A stretch of 64,000 nucleotides of DNA from Pseudomonas rhizophila. Its GTDB lineage: Bacteria > Pseudomonadota > Gammaproteobacteria > Pseudomonadales > Pseudomonadaceae. Location: the NCBI RefSeq assembly GCF_003033885.1, contig NZ_CP024081.1, positions 2,510,128 through 2,574,127 on the forward strand, in the 5' to 3' direction. Both the position numbers and the translations under genes were made by a program. Shown here piece by piece: positions 63,350-64,000 of this stretch (its first letter is position 1; each line of letters starts with the position of its first letter). The notes below the pieces were generated by a model. The model worked only from the letters and a program-made list of their open reading frames with translations, was not told the DNA's origin and searched no databases.

Positions 63350-63808
63350 TCAATTCTCCAGGACGTCGAGCAGGCCCAGGGGCAGCGGCACGTCCATCAG
63401 CTTGTCGAACAACAGATAGAGACCGATGGCCATCAGGCTGATGATCACCACGCTCGGCACCCAACGACCGCCATACAGGCGCGCCATCGGAACCCCGACC
63501 AAAATGCTGGCGAGGATGAAACCCAGGGGTTCGAAGGTCCCGGCGAATATCAGCAGCAGCACTACGCAGATGCCGATTTTCTGCAGGGTCTCGCGATCCA
63601 GTTGCGGATCTTCGTCGCTGTGCACGATGGGCGTCGGACGAAACACCATATAAAGCAGGGCCAGGCTCAGCAGCCCGATCATCAGCAAGGGGAAGGCGCG
63701 CGGCCCGACCGGTTCATAGGAAAAGGCTGCCTGGTAGGGCCAGGCCATCAGCGCGAGGCCGACGCAAACCAGCAGCAGCACTGAAGCGAAAATACGTTGG
63801 ATGAGCAT
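63350..63808 (-). CDS. tctB: Tripartite tricarboxylate transporter small subunit TctB
   Basis: 152 residues with four transmembrane helices; the family segment PRAFPLLMIGLLSLALLYMV is present. It is the small membrane subunit of the transporter; role structural. Between the binding-protein gene (57 bp upstream) and tctA. Confidence 0.88.
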   Translation of the reverse strand: MLIQRIFASVLLLVCVGLALMAWPYQAAFSYEPVGPRAFPLLMIGLLSLALLYMVFRPTPIVHSDEDPQLDRETLQKIGICVVLLLIFAGTFEPLGFILASILVGVPMARLYGGRWVPSVVIISLMAIGLYLLFDKLMDVPLPLGLLDVLEN

Positions 63809-63865
63809 GACTAACTCCTGGGCGGCGCCGCAGTGATGCAGGCGCCGCCGCGAGAACAGAGGCGA

Positions 63866-64000
63866 TTACTGGACCAGGCCAAACTCTTTGGCCAGCATCT
63901 TGTAGTCGGCCACTTGCTTCTTCACGTAGGTGTCCAGTTCCGGACCGGTCATGGCGAACGGAAACAGTTCGCGCTGGTCACGCAGCTTGGCGAAGTCTTC
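63866..64000 (-). CDS. tctC: Tripartite tricarboxylate transporter binding protein TctC (C-terminal 44 residues)
   Basis: Only the end is in the window: EDFAKLRDQRELFPFAMTG, GPELDTYVKKQVADYKMLAKEFGL and a stop at 63866. That ending is typical for TctC-type periplasmic carboxylate-binding proteins. It is the first gene of the tctCBA-abrB order and its N-terminus lies past position 64000. Confidence 0.85.
   Translation of the reverse strand, partial: EDFAKLRDQRELFPFAMTGPELDTYVKKQVADYKMLAKEFGLVQ

Noticed and set aside
61858..63441. Plus-strand open frame of 527 codons
   Set aside because: Antisense to tctA; very rich in Gln, Asp, Arg and His, no domain or ribosome-binding site.
1..64000. CRISPR arrays or a RAYT transposase gene
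   Set aside because: REP doublets look superficially like spaced repeats, but they are inverted pairs without regular spacers, and no tyrosine transposase frame is present.

Overview
The window is from a Pseudomonas of the P. fluorescens group. The basis is the high-GC coding style, near-identity to known pseudomonad proteins (EmhABC/TtgABC efflux pump, XenB-type reductase, OlsBA, PhaG, FosA, DUF6124), and many short REP palindromes of the form GTGGGAGCGAG-CCTG-CTCGCGAT between genes, usually as inverted pairs. Most of it is ordinary chromosomal backbone. I see no prophage, CRISPR array, rRNA operon or replication origin.

Layout. 1-635: 5' part of an OprD-type porin. 636-2043: a gene-free repeat region, two inverted arms of about 375 bp around five REPs. 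2044-8721: tripartite RND pump emhABC with its divergent repressor emhR and a recognisable operator. 8933-13077: a secreted unknown, an ArsR-controlled MFS/ene-reductase operon with three palindromic operator candidates, and acpH. 13223-19209: ornithine-lipid genes olsBA, an acyl-CoA-dehydrogenase-like protein, a serine hydrolase, YceI and a cardiolipin synthase. 19336-29024: bglX, a lemA/TPM operon, a methyltransferase, a DJ-1 protein, YegP, a DUF4917 protein with SIR2-like motifs and an iron alcohol dehydrogenase. 29021-33684: an alpha-oxoamine synthase with its own MFS exporter, fosA and a PAS/GAF/GGDEF protein. 33974-36236: stress-type small genes.

36374-44550 is the accessory part. It holds an orphan HicB, LysE/Lrp, a predicted PD-(D/E)XK nuclease that looks like a toxin or effector, TerC with a structured leader, a frameshifted IS1182-type remnant, a compact three-stem element ahead of a DUF6124 gene, two tiny membrane proteins and a frameshifted hicB. 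It ends at the 3' end of a tRNA-Gly(CCC) gene, which fits a decayed integration site.

44784-57822: phaG, an RsuA-type pseudouridine synthase, a small zinc-ribbon-like protein with a degenerate GGDEF protein, then a seven-gene operon that would usually be annotated as urea carboxylase plus allophanate hydrolase. A clear guanidine-I (ykkC) riboswitch precedes it and two DUF1989 proteins lie inside it. It is therefore best read as a guanidine uptake and degradation operon: ABC importer, guanidine carboxylase, carboxyguanidine deiminase, allophanate hydrolase. Its carboxylase gene carries an in-frame REP doublet. 58136-64000: a tyrosine-rich lipoprotein, a 3-hydroxyisobutyryl-CoA hydrolase, ung, and a tripartite tricarboxylate transporter (tctC cut by the window end, then tctB, tctA) followed by an AbrB-family membrane protein.

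The points most worth a second look are the nuclease/toxin candidate (38535-39746), the SIR2-like DUF4917 protein (26716-27735), the alpha-oxoamine synthase/exporter pair (29021-31432), the three-stem element before DUF6124 (42676-42740), the RBS-masking terC leader, the REP doublet inside the guanidine carboxylase gene, and the 375-bp inverted arms.
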